From positions 1-7,256 of the forward strand of contig PIVH01000178.1 in NCBI GenBank assembly GCA_003354225.1: DNA of 7,256 bases, read 5' to 3'. Below the pieces are notes generated by a model. It was not told the origin of the DNA, searched no databases, and was given only the letters and a program-made list of their open reading frames with translations. The position numbers were made by a program, and so were the translations under genes. The DNA comes from Globobulimina sp. Taxonomy: Eukaryota > Foraminifera > Rotaliida. Positions 6,949-7,256 of the stretch are shown in pieces; the first letter of the stretch is position 1; every line of letters starts with the position of its first letter.

Positions 6949-7181
6949 TGCTCAAGAAACAAGTCGAGAGTGGAGGAGAAGAAGTTTGAGATGACAGCCA
7001 TCATTTTCATTTCCACTAAGTTTTTACTAAACTGGTACATCACTGATTAGAAAAATACACAAACTAAACTAAAAGCAAATATAATGTAATATTTAATATA
7101 AGGAAAGAGTACAAATAATTTATAATACAACACAAAAAAAAAAAAAATATAATTATTCAAAACAAAAAAAAAGAAACTAAA
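6949..7181. other. A/T-rich spacer upstream of the 867-codon gene
   Basis: It presumably holds the promoter and 5' leader of the downstream gene. The plus strand carries a run of 14 A (7134-7147) and one of 9 A (7164-7172). A TCAGTG on the coding strand at 7041-7046 resembles an initiator, but the nearest TATA-like string is about 8 nt too far upstream and the base composition makes both cheap. Several ATGs (from 7040 to 6999) open an upstream frame that overlaps the main start. Confidence 0.45.
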
Positions 7182-7256
7182 TCATTCCACAAAATCCATA
7201 AACTCATTGCTATTCTCATTTTTATTCCAGAAATTGTGTATCGTGCTATAATTTAT
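7182..7256 (-). CDS. Possible 3' end of an upstream gene (partial)
   Basis: From the window edge the minus strand is open for 24 codons to a TGA at 7182. The hydrophilic, aromatic-containing peptide ends in NSNEFMDFVE. It looks more protein-like than the A/T-rich sequence after it, and composition falls to poly-A/T directly after the stop. With only 24 codons, chance cannot be excluded. If real, it puts two same-strand genes 233 bp apart, a compact arrangement. Confidence 0.3.
   Translation of the reverse strand: MNYSTIHNFWNKNENSNEFMDFVE

Noticed and set aside
6861-7043. 60-codon frame as a separate protein gene
   Set aside because: It overlaps the start of the 867-codon gene and has no recognisable features. 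It is kept only as a possible upstream ORF.
7041-7090. TATA box plus initiator promoter
   Set aside because: The TATA-like string begins about 39 nt before the initiator A instead of about 30, and such strings are expected by chance in this A/T-rich stretch.
7134-7172. Runs of A as a retrotransposon poly(A) tail on the plus strand
   Set aside because: No plus-strand element precedes the runs, and they are interrupted and embedded in generally A/T-rich spacer.

Overview
The window looks eukaryotic. It has long intronless reading frames all on the minus strand, A/T-rich spacers with long A runs, and a LINE-type (non-LTR) retrotransposon copy. I see no bacterial operon features, tRNA, rRNA or CRISPR array. 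The host cannot be named from the sequence. All coding sense runs right to left, from position 7256 towards 1.

Right end (about 4345-7256). A possible 24-codon tail of an upstream gene ends at 7182. A 233-bp A/T-rich spacer follows. Next comes an intact 867-codon gene (6948 to 4345) encoding a protein I do not recognise: an acidic N-terminal third, a basic patch with a nuclear-localisation-like cluster, a large globular part, and a Cys/His-rich region near the C-terminus that may bind zinc. It could belong to a compact viral-type locus or be a host gene. Nothing seen decides this.

Middle (3980-4344). This is a 365-bp spacer. Its right part is A/T-rich. At about 4100 the composition changes to the A/C-rich coding strand of the retrotransposon, and a short inverted repeat (4077-4102) sits at that edge.

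Left end (1 to about 4103). This is a damaged LINE-like element on the minus strand. In coding order it has an unusual N-terminal extension of about 255 residues, an apurinic-type endonuclease domain (EN) broken by a one-base frameshift near 2922-2924, and a linker ending in an Asp/Asn-rich stretch. The reverse transcriptase core expected next is absent. After that come about 135 bp of frame-disrupted remnant, a CCHC zinc knuckle and an RNase H domain with a complete catalytic set. The element stops in a TAG/CTA simple repeat at the window edge, preceded by a hairpin.

The copy cannot make reverse transcriptase, so it could only move if helped in trans. The most unusual signal is in the extension ahead of EN. 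A segment there (3485-3697) resembles, by eye, ribosomal protein uS10 and especially its mitochondrial form, and it is in the same open frame as EN. This is a hypothesis that needs a profile or structure search.
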